46,239 nucleotides of DNA from Paenibacillus sp. JCM 18996 (GTDB lineage Bacteria; Bacillota; Bacilli; Paenibacillales; NBRC-103111), in assembly GCA_001313085.1 (NCBI GenBank), contig BBFE01000031.1, positions 1-46,239 of the forward strand, given 5' to 3'. The position numbers were made by a program, and so were the translations under genes. Positions 30,367 through 39,285 of this stretch are shown in pieces (positions within the stretch are counted from its first letter, which is position 1; the number at the start of each line of letters is the position of its first letter). The notes beneath the pieces are model-generated. The model had not been told where the DNA came from and searched no databases. It saw nothing but the letters and a program-made list of their open reading frames with translations.

Positions 30367-30400
30367 CCCTCTTTTGCCTGCGGGTGAAAGGGGGTTTTTT
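30367..30400 (+). terminator. terminator of the DUF1128 gene
   Basis: CCCTCTTT / AAAGGGGG stem of eight pairs followed by six T, 25 bases after the stop. Confidence 0.7.
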
Positions 30401-30463
30401 GGGCTAATGGAAAGTATAAATTTGCCAGGCAAATATAGAGGATTTATGTTACCGCCAATAAGG

Positions 30464-30498
30464 ACCGTCAGGATGATTTGTTCCTCACGGTTTTTTTT
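30464..30498 (+). terminator. second terminator, or attenuator
   Basis: ACCGT-C-AGGA / TCCT-C-ACGGT with a TGATTTGT loop and seven to eight T. It lies about 130 bases before the next gene, so it could attenuate that leader. Confidence 0.75.
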
Positions 30499-30626
30499 GT
30501 ATGTGGACAGCCGCTCATTTTGTGTGGACAAATGGCAAGCATCCAATCACTATCCGGTTTTTTTATTCGTAAGATACAGAGCAGTGACTTTTGAATATTC
30601 GCAATGAGAGAGGCAGGTGGAGTCTT

Positions 30627-30906
30627 TTGAAATCGGCTGTACGGAAAGAACAGGCCAGAAAACTGATTGGCAAACAGGTTTATGCGCTGAAAAAAAGATG
30701 GAACCGTCGTTGAAGGCAAATTGCTTCGGATTAAAGGCAATGAGCTGGTGCTGGCATCCCAAAAAAAGGTAAAACGGTAAAAAAACAAGCGCCATCATTC
30801 CCTTAGTGCTGTTCGATCTGCTGGCGATAGGCACTAGCCTTACGCATACGGACCTTACGGCTATGGATATGGCGGAGGCTTTTACGGACCAGGCTACTTC
30901 TGGTAG
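30627..30906 (+). CDS. small protein with Gly/Tyr-rich tail, sporulation-type
   Basis: About 93 residues. TTG 30627 follows AGGCAGGTGGAG. The N-terminal half is a small beta-domain, KQVYALKKDGTVVEGKLLRI then KGNELVLASQKKGKTVK, like an Sm-fold or KOW-like unit. AIIPLVLFDLLAIGTS follows, then a PYAYGPYGYGYGGGFYGPGY tail ending FW. Similar proteins occur in Bacillus and Paenibacillus, often beside YjcZ mini-proteins. Breaks lie at A runs 30690-30696, 30763-30769, about 30779-30785 and near 30835. The role may be in the spore coat, by inference from the tail and neighbour. Confidence 0.7.
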
Positions 30907-30951
30907 TATAAGCCTCATTGAACCGGATACTACGTGAAAGGGGGAAATTCA

Positions 30952-31062
30952 ATGTCCTATGGAGCAGGTTGTGGAGTTGTAGGAGGATATAGAAGCAACG
31001 TCGGTACTATATTGGTACTGTTCATTCTTTTGGTTATCATCCTCAGAACTTTCTGCTGGTAA
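30952..31062 (+). CDS. YjcZ family sporulation mini-protein
   Basis: 36 residues: MSYGAGCGVVGGYRSNVG followed by one membrane helix (TILVLFILLVIILRTFCW). The Gly-rich start and single hydrophobic tail are typical of YjcZ/SscA proteins, which in B. subtilis include a spore coat assembly factor. A strong AAAGGGGG lies eight bases before the ATG. It follows the Gly/Tyr-tailed gene by 45 bases. Confidence 0.85.
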   Translation: MSYGAGCGVVGGYRSNVGTILVLFILLVIILRTFCW

Positions 31063-31077
31063 TCGGCGGCTCAGCTC

Positions 31078-31108
31078 AAGCCGGACTCCTTTTGGAGCCC
31101 GGCTTTTC
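31078..31108 (+). terminator. terminator of the YjcZ gene
   Basis: AAGCCGG-A-CTCC-TTTT-GGAG-C-CCGGCTT, followed by TTC. It lies between the convergent YjcZ and LysR genes. Confidence 0.8.
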
Positions 31109-31139
31109 TAATACCACAACAAGGCGTCTCACAAATAAG

Positions 31140-32056
31140 CTAATCCGGCTTATAGGTGGATTGATAGCTGTTGAATAACTTGAACGACAGCTCTTTGGCC
31201 TGCTCCTGCGCTTCCTTGATAAAAGCCGTCACCGGCGGAGCCGCGGCCTGCAGGTTTCGGACGCCCAGCCCTATATTCCGCTGCCTCTGGGAATTCAGGT
31301 AAGATGAGCTCACCTTGGGGAGCTCATGGGAATGGCCATCTCGGGAAGGACGGTTACACCAAGGCCCTCCTGTACCATAGCCAGAATCGTGGCGGTATCC
31401 CGCACCTCGAACTGAATATTGGGTGTAATCCCGCTGTACCGGAACAAGGAGCGGATGAACTCGTCGCTGTCCCCGTTCGGCATGATAAACGGATCTGCGG
31501 CGATTTGCTTTAGCCGGATCGATGCCTGATCCTTGAGCGGATGGTCTGCCGGCAGAAACACGACGAGCTTATCCTGCATGAGCGGGATCGTATCGATTCC
31601 TTCGGCGGGCAGAGTAACGAAGCCCAGATCAACGACTGAAGATTCAATCCATTGATTGACTTCCTCGTAGTTGCCTTCGAAAAGGATTAATTCGATCCCC
31701 GGGTAGCGGTTGCGGAAGGAACCTATAATGCGGGGCAGAAGCTTGGCGGATACGCTTGGAATGCTGCCGATGCGCAGGGTGCCGGCCTCCAGTCCCGTCA
31801 ACCCGGCGACCTCCTGCTTGATCAGCGACGTGCGCTGGATAATTTCCCGGATGTGGACGAGCACCTTTTTTGCCGATTTCCGTCACCGTTACCCCGCTGC
31901 GGCTGCGGTTCAGCAGAGTGGCCCCGAGCTCGGCCTCCAGGGAGGACACTGCCTGGCTTGCCGCCGATTGGGACATGTTCAGCGCTTCCGCCGCTTTGGT
32001 AAAGCTGTGGGACTCCACGACCGCCAGAAAAAAACTTCGAGCTGGGGCAAAGTCAT
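31140..32056 (-). CDS. LysR family transcriptional regulator
   Basis: About 305 residues. The helix-turn-helix is MTLPQLEVFLAVVESHSFTK, then AAEALNMSQSAASQAVSSLE. The effector domain has GTLRIGSIPSVSAKLLPRII and GLGVTVLPEMAIPM. Breaks are at A run 32030-32036, T run 31865-31871 and near 31322; the last adds a C-terminal tail ELPKVSSSYLNSQ to KPD, which would otherwise be lost. It is divergent from trxA, but LysR proteins often control the divergent neighbour, so a thiol or redox role is possible. It could also be a CysL/YwbI-type regulator. Confidence 0.88.
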
Positions 32057-32112
32057 TTTACTACCGCCTTTTAGATAAGTTATTACTAATATTATATATT
32101 AAAGACATTAAT

Positions 32113-32141
32113 TTGACTAATATTTGAAAGAGGGGTATCTT
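32113..32141 (+). promoter_or_regulatory. sigma-A promoter of trxA
   Basis: TTGACT (32113-32118), a 17-base spacer and TATCTT (32136-32141), about 55 bases before the trxA start in the LysR/trxA divergent region. Confidence 0.5.
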
Positions 32142-32195
32142 TAATACATAAGCAACACACACTTATATATAGATGACTCTAAGGAGGATTTTCAG

Positions 32196-32514
32196 ATGGC
32201 GGTTAATGCGATTACCGATTCAACTTTTTTTCCGATTCAGTAAAAGAAGGAACAGTGCTGGTGGACTTGTGGGCCCCATGGTGCGGACCTTGTAAAATGA
32301 TCGCTCCTGTTTTGGAAGAGCTTGACAAGGAAATGGGAGATAAATTGAAAATTGTGAAATTGAACGTGGACGAAAATCCGGAGACTCCGGGTAAATTCGG
32401 GGTAATGGGAATTCCGACGCTGCTTGTCTTCAAAGAAGGACAAATGGTGGATCAGCTGGTAGCTATAAGCCTAAAGACCAGTTGACTGACGCTTTGCAGA
32501 AGCACCTGTCTTAA
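32196..32514 (+). CDS. trxA: thioredoxin
   Basis: About 105 residues. AAGGAGG precedes the ATG. The active site [13 protein letters not shown], the cis-Pro loop [12 protein letters not shown] and NVDENPE are standard. Breaks lie at the T run 32225-32231 (two too long) and near 32460, where one base is missing (VGYKPKDQL). It is the general protein disulfide reductant of the cytoplasm. Confidence 0.94.
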
Positions 32515-32536
32515 CAACCGGCCTGAATACAAAGGG

Positions 32537-32584
32537 AAGGCTGTCCCGCAAGTGGGTTACCACTGAGGGGGCAGCCTTTTTTTT
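32537..32584 (+). terminator. terminator of trxA
   Basis: AAGGCTG / CAGCCTT stem with an internal CCC/GGG extension, followed by eight T. Confidence 0.85.
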
Positions 32585-32602
32585 GTACGCTCCTGCGGAG
32601 CC

Positions 32603-32710
32603 TTAGCGTTGTTCTAAGTGAAGCTTCACGGGTGATGTTTCTGCCAGTTTGACATGGGCAAACCCGCGGAGCTTTAGCAATGTTCCACGTGAAGCTTTAG
32701 CATCGTGTTG
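32603..32710 (-). repeat. imperfect tandem duplication at the 3' end of the methyltransferase gene
   Basis: On the minus strand, a segment of about 35 bases reading AAAGCTTCACGTGGAACATT (then GCTAAAGCTCCGCGGG) recurs about 65 bases downstream as GAAGCTTCACTTAGAACAAC, then GCTAAGGCTCCGCAGG. Both copies encode a similar K-L-H-x-E tail and a TAA stop. Confidence 0.6.
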
Positions 32711-33414
32711 GCGCCTTTTTTGAAAAAAAAGATACGGGACGCGAATCTCCTCGGCCGTCCAGCCCAGCGTTCCGATCCAGGCGAGGAGGCGGTCCATTTG
32801 CCCATATCGCTTTCCCGACAAATCCGCCGTTGGGAAAATACGGATCTCCCGTGCTGTCACGCGAACAAGCTCCTGTATCGTTTGCTGATGGAAAGCATAA
32901 TCCAGGCGGTCCGCATAGGTAAAGAGAAAATGCGCGGACAGCGTCATATCGAATTGACGGCTCGAAAAGGGCAGCTCAGGCAAAACAGCCGGCACATAAG
33001 CCTCCTTATGCAGCAATCTGTCTTGCGTCCATTCGCTTAATGCCCGGGAGCGCAGTTGCCGCAGTTCCTCAGGGGAACGGATCTCATCCCATAGGAAGCA
33101 GTCGTCTGCCTTCTCCACGCCCGCAACTGCAAGTTCAATGTCCTCCAGGCCTTTGTCCGCCAATTGATCTATGGAAAAAATGGTATGCGAGGTCGCATGC
33201 GGTGACGTTCAAGCCCCTCCGGTTTCCCTGCGCGGTGAAAGAGCAGGCTCCGGCCGGGCAATCCAGTACGGCAAGCCCCTGAGTCCCGCTCGGACAAATC
33301 AAACATCCTCAAATACTCTCCCCAGGTTCGCCCGACAAAAAAATAACCCGGCTTAACTCCATTGCGTTGTTCTTCATCGCGTTGTCTTTCTCCTGCGCAC
33401 TCATCTGATCTCAT
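32674..33414 (-). CDS. class I SAM-dependent methyltransferase-like protein
   Basis: About 247 residues. The N-terminus has GYFFVGRTWGEYLRMFDLSE. A Rossmann-like motif I follows, VLDCPAGACSFTA, then VTACDLAYHF and FDMTLSAHFLFTYADRLDY (motifs II/III region), as in a Bacillales methyltransferase family of unknown substrate. Breaks are near 33290, at the A run 33174-33179 and at the A run 32724-32731. Removing one base from the last gives the expected FQKGANTMLKL and a stop at 32674; reading without repair runs on through the duplicated tail to 32603. It is divergent from rpiA. Confidence 0.75.
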
Positions 33415-33614
33415 CTCACCTTTCTCGGCTCATTTGCATCTGCCTGCGGCTCCGCGCGCCGATAGCGGGGCGGCCGCACAGGCTCTTGCCTTTTTTCGAC
33501 AAGCGGCTTCGCAGTTCCTCTTTTCAAGCTGAGGGATATTTGTCCCCTGATAAATAAGGTAAACTGATAGTAAAGGTTTTACTACATTTTTTTTAGGAAA
33601 AGGAGTTTTAAAAT

Positions 33615-34289
33615 ATGGATCAAAAGCAAAGAGCCGGCGAAAAAAGCGTTAGATTATATCGAGGACGGAATGACAATCGGCTTGGGCACCGGGAGCACGT
33701 TGTACTGGACTCTGATGAAGCTCGGAGAAAGAGTGAGGCAGGGACTGAAGGTAAGGGGAATCCCCACTTCAGTAAAGACGGAGAAGCTGGCCAGGGGAGC
33801 GGGCATCCCGCTGACTTCTTTTAACGAGGTGAAACAGCTGGACCTTACCGTTGATGGAGCGGATGAAGTAGATCCGGAGCTGCGGCTCATCAAAGGCGGG
33901 GGCGGGGCCCTGCTGCGCGAGAAGCTGATCGCCCGGGCATCCAGCAGCTCATTATCGTAGCCGACGAATCCAAGAAAGTAAGCAGGCTCGGAGCTTTTCC
34001 GCTGCCGGTGGAGATCGTCCCGTTTGCCTGGCAGACCACCATGTACAGGCTGGAGCAGGCCGGCTGCCGTCCTGAGCTGAGGATGCGGGAGGGCAAGCCT
34101 TTTGTTACAGACAACGGCAATTACCTTCTGGACTGTCTGCTGGGCGGCATTGAACGGCCGGAAGAGCTTCATACGGAGCTGAAAGGGCTCACGGGTGTCG
34201 TAGAGACGGGGCTGTTTCTTTCTATGGCGGACAGGGTGATTATCGGGACGGATACGGGAGTGGAGGTACTGGACAGGACCGGGGTGTGA
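33615..34289 (+). CDS. rpiA: ribose-5-phosphate isomerase A
   Basis: About 225 residues. It interconverts ribose-5-P and ribulose-5-P. Motifs: [19 protein letters not shown] (catalytic Asp region), [12 protein letters not shown] with the general-base Glu and Lys, and LLDC near the C-terminus. Breaks are at the A run about 33640-33645 and near 33943, where one base is missing ([14 protein letters not shown]). AGGAAAAGGAG precedes the ATG. Confidence 0.93.
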
Positions 34290-34309
34290 GGCTTAGTAAG
34301 AAATTTTTT

Positions 34310-34528
34310 TTAAGAATATTTTCGATTGATGAAATTTATGAAAAGGTCTGGAAAGACCCTTCGTTCAACGCGGATAACACGGTGGCCGTCCACGTGCGCA
34401 TAATCCCGAGAAGATCGAGCTCAATCCGAAGGAACCGAAATATTTAAAGGTGGTAGGGTGAAGACCGAGCTCATAACTAATGTGCCGCACAATTTAAAAA
34501 AACGCCGTTGACCTCGATTATGAATTAG
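34310..34528 (+). pseudogene. remnant of a two-component system (OmpR-type regulator joined to HisKA fragment)
   Basis: The first part reads FSIDEIYEKVWKDPSFNADN, then TVAVHVR and EKIELNPKEPKYLKVV, the winged-helix DNA-binding domain of VanR/OmpR-type regulators. Directly after it, VKTELITNVPHNLKTPLTSI is the HisKA phosphoacceptor region of the cognate kinase (usual SHDLKTPL, here PHNLKTPL). The receiver half of the regulator, its last residues, and the sensor and ATPase parts of the kinase are missing. A large internal deletion must have fused the pieces. Small indels also break the regulator part. Confidence 0.78.
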
Positions 34529-34593
34529 GTAATTTCTATTTTTTCGGAGGTAATATGAATTGTAGGAAATCCTAAGAACGGAGTGAAGCAGCG

Positions 34594-35383
34594 ATGCCTG
34601 ATAGCCAAGACAAGGTGATTAAAGACGTCGTAAAAGAACAGTTTTCCCGAAACGCAGATAAATACGTCACCAGTGAATCACATGGGAAAAGCGAGGACCT
34701 TGCTCTTCTCGTGCAATTGCTGGAGCCGGAGCCGGATTGGCGCGTTCTCGACATCGCGACCGGCGGCGGGCATACGGCCAAAAGTCTGGCCCCCCATGTC
34801 GCCCAGGTTTTCGCCACCGATTTAACTCGCGAAATGTTGGTTTCGGCACATCGGTATGTGACGCAGCATGCGGACAATGTGTGGTTTATAGTAGCCGATG
34901 CAGAAAACCTTCCTTTTTTTTGGACGGCTCCTTCGACGCAGTCACCTGCCGGATTGCCGCGCATCATTTTCCGCAACCCGAACGGTTTGTCCAGGAGGCG
35001 GCCAGGGTATTAAAGCCCGGCGGCAAGCTGCTGCTGATCGACAACATAGCGCCCGACGACGACGAACTCGATGTGTTTATCAACACGGTGGAGAAACTGC
35101 GGGACGAAAGCCATGTCCGCTGTTACCGTTCCGGAGAATGGACTACTTGGATGGAGAAGGCCGGTCTTCAGGTGCTAAACTCACGCGTGCGAAAAAAAAA
35201 CCTGGCATTCAAGCCTGGGTTCAACGCACTACCCGGTCGCAGGAGCAGGAGGAGACGGTTGTACAGTACATCTCGGCCAGTGATCAGCGTGTCAGTGAAT
35301 ATTTCGGCTTGATCCTGAACGATGGGAATTATTCGTCTCTCGACCTTGAGGAATGGATGGTTTTACTGGTGAAACCGGCTTAA
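34594..35383 (+). CDS. class I SAM-dependent methyltransferase (UbiE/YcgJ-like)
   Basis: About 262 residues. SAM motif I is VLDIATGGGHTAKSL, motif II FATDLTREML, then VADAENLPFLDGSFDAVTCR and motif III region VLKPGGKLLLIDN. Breaks are at the T run about 34913-34920 and the A run 35192-35200. The second must be repaired to read KKPGIQAWVQ and the C-terminal DLEEWMVLLVKP. A small-molecule substrate is likely but unknown. Confidence 0.86.
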
Positions 35384-35432
35384 TGCCGTTTTACGCTCGT
35401 TCGAAGAGATCATCGAGAAATCTGAATGCAGG

Positions 35433-35722
35433 TCATTCCCTGTCTGTATTTCCTGCAATGATGCAATCCTTCGTCCCGCCTCGACTTTCGTCATAGCCGC
35501 CAAGTGTAATGCCTGCCGCCCGATTGTGATAAATCCGGTTGAACGATACCTCCACTGCTGAAGTAAGACCGCCGGCATGCTCGCTTGCCAGCTCAATCCC
35601 GTAGTCGTTGTCATGGACGTCGTTGTTCGTGATGGTTACATTTTTTGCCGCCGTCCACGTATATGCCGGCTGCCGAGTATTCCTTCCCGTAGACCGGATT
35701 GCCAAAAGATGCTTTTAAACTA
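35433..35722 (-). pseudogene. fragment of a right-handed parallel beta-helix protein
   Basis: Beta-helix repeats are clear: FGNPVYGKEYSAAGIYVDGG, then KNVTITNNDVHDNDYGIELA, VEVSFNRIYHNRAAGITLGG and KDCIIAGNT. They resemble pectate-lyase or NosD-type secreted proteins. Only about 95 residues remain, with no start, no signal peptide and no proper end, and one A-run break (35642-35647 region). The protein normally has several hundred residues, so this is a truncated remnant. Confidence 0.7.
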
Positions 35723-35785
35723 AAATTGTCGCCCTATGAGGCAACAAAAAAACCACAATTAAATTTCCTATAGACAACCGATTGC

Positions 35786-36061
35786 TTTAAAATTCGTGAG
35801 AGATATTGTAAAGTAAAATGTGTTACTGCCATTGTTGCACGTGAGGACGAAGTCGGGCGACTTGCGCGACAAATCTTCGTTCTCGCCGATATGGCGTTCG
35901 AGCGCGAGTTCAAACTCGTTCTAAGTCCCGTTGACGTCAACGGTAAGCACGGTCACGACTGCCCGGCGCTCACCGCAGCCGAAGGAGATTGGGGGAGTCT
36001 CCGCTTCTGGCACGAACCAGGCGTCGAGCACCCGATGCCTCTCTTCAGGGACCGAATATGA
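35786..36061 (+). other. unidentified open frame without a start codon
   Basis: A frame open for about 90 codons contains AREDEVGRLARQIFVLADMA and FEREFKLVLSPVDVNGKHGH, then GDWGSLRFWHEPGVEHPMPL. It reads like real protein and its codon use is GC-rich, like the MFS gene that follows. No ATG, GTG or TTG in frame with a ribosome binding site is visible, and I do not recognise the family. It may be the 3' end of a truncated gene. Confidence 0.3.
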
Positions 36062-36111
36062 GAGTCTCGTACAATTAGACATTTTTTTCTTAAGAAGGAA
36101 GTGAAACATTG

Positions 36112-37546
36112 ATGAAGCAATACAATACACGAGCCATCATGCGTCGCTGCTCATATGCGGCTTCGTGGGCATGTTCAGCGAGACGGCGCTCAACATCGCG
36201 ATCAGTAATTTAATGGATGTGTTCCGAATTTCGGCAGCGACCGCGCAATGGTTGACAACGGGGTTTCTGCTGACGCTCGGCATTCTGATGCCGATGACCG
36301 GGCTGCTGCTGCAATGGTTTACGACGAGACAGCTGTTCATCGGCTCGCTGGCAAGCTCGATCGTCGGCACATTCATCGCGGCGCTCGCGTTCAATTTCGA
36401 AATGCTGATGGTCGCTCGCGTACTGCAGGCGGTCGGTATGGGTTTGTTGATTCCGCTCATGTTCAATACGATCCTCGTCGTTTATCCGCCGGAGAAGCGC
36501 GGGGCGGCGATGGGCTTCGTCGGTCTCGTCATTATGTTCGCGCCGGCGACCGGCCCGACTGTGGCGGGTCTTCTGATCGAGTATTTAACATGGCACTACA
36601 TCTTCTGGCTCTCGCTGCCGTTTTTTTGGTTATAGGGCTGTTGGTAGGACTGAAGTATTTGGAAAACGTTACCGACGTTTCGAAGCCCCGCATCGATCTG
36701 CTGTCCGTTATATTATCCACGATCGGCTTTGGCGGCGTCGTATTCGGCTTCAGCAAGGCGGGCGAAGGCGCGGAAGGCTGGACCGGCGCGGTCGTGGTCA
36801 CATCGATAGTCATCGGGCTGGTCGCGCTCGTGCTGTTCGCGCTGCGGCAGATGTTTATGAGCGAGCCGTTGATGGACTTGCGCGTCTTCAAGTACCGGAT
36901 GTTCTTAGTAGGGCTGCTTATGGTGCTGTCGTGCATGATGATCATTTTGTCGAGCATGATTATTCTGCCGATGTATCTGCAAAACGGCATGAGACTTTCC
37001 GCGTTTACCGCCGGGCTCATGCTGCTGCCGGGCAGTGCGCTGAACGGCATCCTGTCACCGCGTATGGGGCGTTTGTTTGACAAGTATGGACCGAAGTGGC
37101 TCGTCATTCCCGGCCTTGTCGTCGTAGCAGCGATGTTATGGTTTTTTCTCCGGCATTACGCCCGCGTCTTCGCTCGCTTTCATTGTCGCCTTGCATATCG
37201 GCTAATGGTGGGCATCTCCATGGTGTGGATGCCGGCGCAGACGAACGGCCTGAACCAGCTGCCACCGGAGCTGTATCCGCACGGCACGGCGGTCATGAAC
37301 ACGCTGCAGCAGGTTGCAGGTGCGATCGGCACGGCGGTGGCGATCAGCATCCTTACGAGCGGCATGAATAAGTATTTGCACGACTCCCCCGCGCCGACCA
37401 AGCCGACCGAGCTGGCCAACGCGATGACGTTCGGCTCGCAGAACGTGTTCTGGTTCGCGATGATTGTGACGCTGATCGGTCTGGCCATGGCGTTCTTCAT
37501 CCGCCGCGTCGTCGTCAACCATGCGGCGATGGATCCGATGCATTGA
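36112..37546 (+). CDS. DHA2-type MFS drug-efflux transporter
   Basis: About 478 residues with some 14 membrane helices, like LmrB/EmrB. Visible signatures are NIAISNLMDVF (the usual motif D1 position with D), TAQWLTTGFLLTLGILMP, VARVLQAVGMGLLIPL and MFNTILVVYPPEKRG, and APATGPTVAG (motif C of drug/H+ antiporters). AAGAAGGAA precedes the ATG. Breaks lie near 36140 (one base missing), at the T run 36620-36626 and the T run 37142-37147. The substrate is unknown. Codon use is more GC-rich than in the AT-rich remnants upstream. Confidence 0.88.
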
Positions 37547-37577
37547 TGTTCCGAGAGGGCCCCCAGGCCCCTTTTCT

Positions 37578-38095
37578 CGTTGTATAGGAAATTATGATTT
37601 TCGGTGGCTGTGGATAACTGTGGGTAGATACATTCATTCGCTGGGAGATGCTTGTTTTGTCAAATCCCCTCTATTCCAATCCAGAAGATCACCTTTGCGC
37701 CCCCTTCGTTATAATGGTGTTGGATCGATTTAGCTTCAGCGGATATTCCCCTGCTTTAACGGTCTGAGCACCCGCCGAGCACTGTCGCAATGCCCAGGAG
37801 AATCGCGGGTTGGAAAAAAATTAAAGGGAATTCCTCCATTTAATTTGACTTCGATTTGGTTACAGATGTATTTAACTGGAAAAGTGCCATCAAAATCAGC
37901 GGTTATTCTAATATTCCAGCATTCCGCGGGCCGGCACATTCCGGGCAATCCTTTTCACCATTGCCTCGGAAAGAAGGGGGCAGCCAGCCTTCTGTACATA
38001 ACTTTTTTCCACATCAAGACCGCCGTCTTATGATCAATTTTTTAAAATGACGCTTTACATTTTTTTTCGGCGGGAACGGCCAGCCAAGTCAGTCT
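37578..38095 (+). repeat. dispersed noncoding repeat, long copy C, with DnaA box
   Basis: It begins TTGTATAGGAAATTATGATT and has TGTGGATAA at 37609-37617. It matches copy B (27935-28600) over most of its length, for example TAGATACATTC, CAGAAGATCACCTTTGCGCC versus CAGAAGATCGCCTTTACGCC, and CCGCGGGCC. A minus-strand frame of 70 codons (NIRITADFDGTFPVKYIC, then NQIEVKLNGG) is open here but stopped in copy B. As in the other copies, the repeat begins just after a gene end. Confidence 0.7.
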
Positions 38096-38629
38096 CTCAT
38101 AACCCTCCATATAACAGAATGCTTCCACTCGCCAGAATGGAACGGTATGTTCTTCGTCACTTATCCATGATTATAATGTATGAACAAGACAGTCCTGGTC
38201 CTTAGAAACACGTCTTTATTCACCCGCAGGGTGATTTTGTTCTCGCTGTCGGAAAGTTGCGGTCCTTTTAGCGGGGCTATGAGCGCCGGCCGGTTGGCTT
38301 ATACTATCCATTACGCTAACGCAGAACGACACTGCATGGCGGCTGTTTCGGCAGCCGCTTATTTTTTTTCACCATGAACGGGCAGTTATCTGTTAAGTGA
38401 CGTCTTGCCCAGTCTTTTTTTGACTTTTATAAAAAAAACCAGCTTTTCGAGCACACGAAACGAAGCAAAGGATTATTAAACATTGGGAAGGTTTTTTTCG
38501 TTATTAAATTGGTTGATATGTGGATGTTATAGGAGGCTGGCAAGTCTGTGACGCGGGAGAGCACACGCGGGCCGCGCGGAAAGCTCACGGCCTAACGGGT
38601 TCCCTGCAGCGGCCGGGCTTACCGCGCTG
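38096..38629. other. gene-free stretch, possible small RNA
   Basis: About 530 bases between repeat C and the end of the opuC operon. A TATAAT box at 38172-38177 and a strong terminator at 38339-38369 bracket about 185 bases on the plus strand. A 65-codon frame inside has no ribosome binding site and no resemblance to a family. The rest has long A/T runs but no gene. Confidence 0.35.
38339..38369 (+). terminator. rho-independent terminator
   Basis: GCGGCTG / CAGCCGC stem with a TTTCGG loop and TTATTTTTTTT after it. No protein gene ends before it on this strand except the MFS gene 790 bases upstream. Confidence 0.8.
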
Positions 38630-39259
38630 CTAAGACTTCACCTGCGTCCGCCGCTGAAGCCTGGCGAACAAAAGATCCGCCAGGATGGCCAGCGCGGCGG
38701 CCGGAATCGCTCCCGCGTAGATACGCGCGGGATTGTCCATTGTGATGCCGGAGTACACCTCCCGGCCCAGGCCGTTGCCGCCGACCAGCGGGGCGATGGT
38801 GGCGACACCGATGGCGATGACCGCAGCCACCCGGATGCCGGTCAAGATAAACGGCAGCGACAAGGGCAGCCGGACCATCCAGAGCAGCTGCAGCGGGCTC
38901 ATGCCTACGCCCCTGCCCGCCTCGGTCACGGCGGGATTGACCTGGGTCAATCCTACGTAGGTATTGCGGATGACCGGGAGCAGGGAATAAAGGAACAGCC
39001 CGATGACGACGGTCCTGAAGCCCAGTCCGAATACGATCATCAGCATAGCCAACAAGGCCAGGCTGGGTATAACCTGGATAATGTTGGCCACGGTCAGGAT
39101 GACCGGGGCCAGCCTGCGGCTGCGGGAGGCGAGTACGCCCAGTGGAATCCCGACAAGAAGGGCCAGGATGAGCCCCGCGGCTACCATTTGGATATGGTCG
39201 AGAGTCAAGCCGATCAGATCCCGCCAGTTTTCCTGTACATAAGCAATAAATTGCGACAT
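38630..39259 (-). CDS. opuCD: osmoprotectant ABC transporter permease
   Basis: About 210 residues, unbroken, five to six membrane helices. IPLGVLASRSRRLAPVILTV, VIPSLALLAMLM, RNTYVGLTQVNPAVTEAGRG with the EAA loop, and APLVGGNGLGREVYSG are typical of OpuB/OpuC permeases. ATG 39259 follows AGGAGGCAGACC. It is the last gene of opuCABCD. Confidence 0.9.
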   Translation of the reverse strand: MSQFIAYVQENWRDLIGLTLDHIQMVAAGLILALLVGIPLGVLASRSRRLAPVILTVANIIQVIPSLALLAMLMIVFGLGFRTVVIGLFLYSLLPVIRNTYVGLTQVNPAVTEAGRGVGMSPLQLLWMVRLPLSLPFILTGIRVAAVIAIGVATIAPLVGGNGLGREVYSGITMDNPARIYAGAIPAAALAILADLLFARLQRRTQVKS

Positions 39260-39285
39260 GGTCTGCCTCCTTTCTGTAAAAGCTG

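Larger units (their letters stand above)
30343..30626 (+). other. intergenic region with two terminators
   Basis: Two separate hairpins with T runs (30367-30400 and 30464-30498) flank a small palindrome ATTTGCC-A-GGCAAAT at about 30419-30433. No gene is seen. Confidence 0.5.

Noticed and set aside
38180..38377. A 65-codon protein gene
   Set aside because: It has no ribosome binding site, no family resemblance, and overlaps a terminator hairpin.
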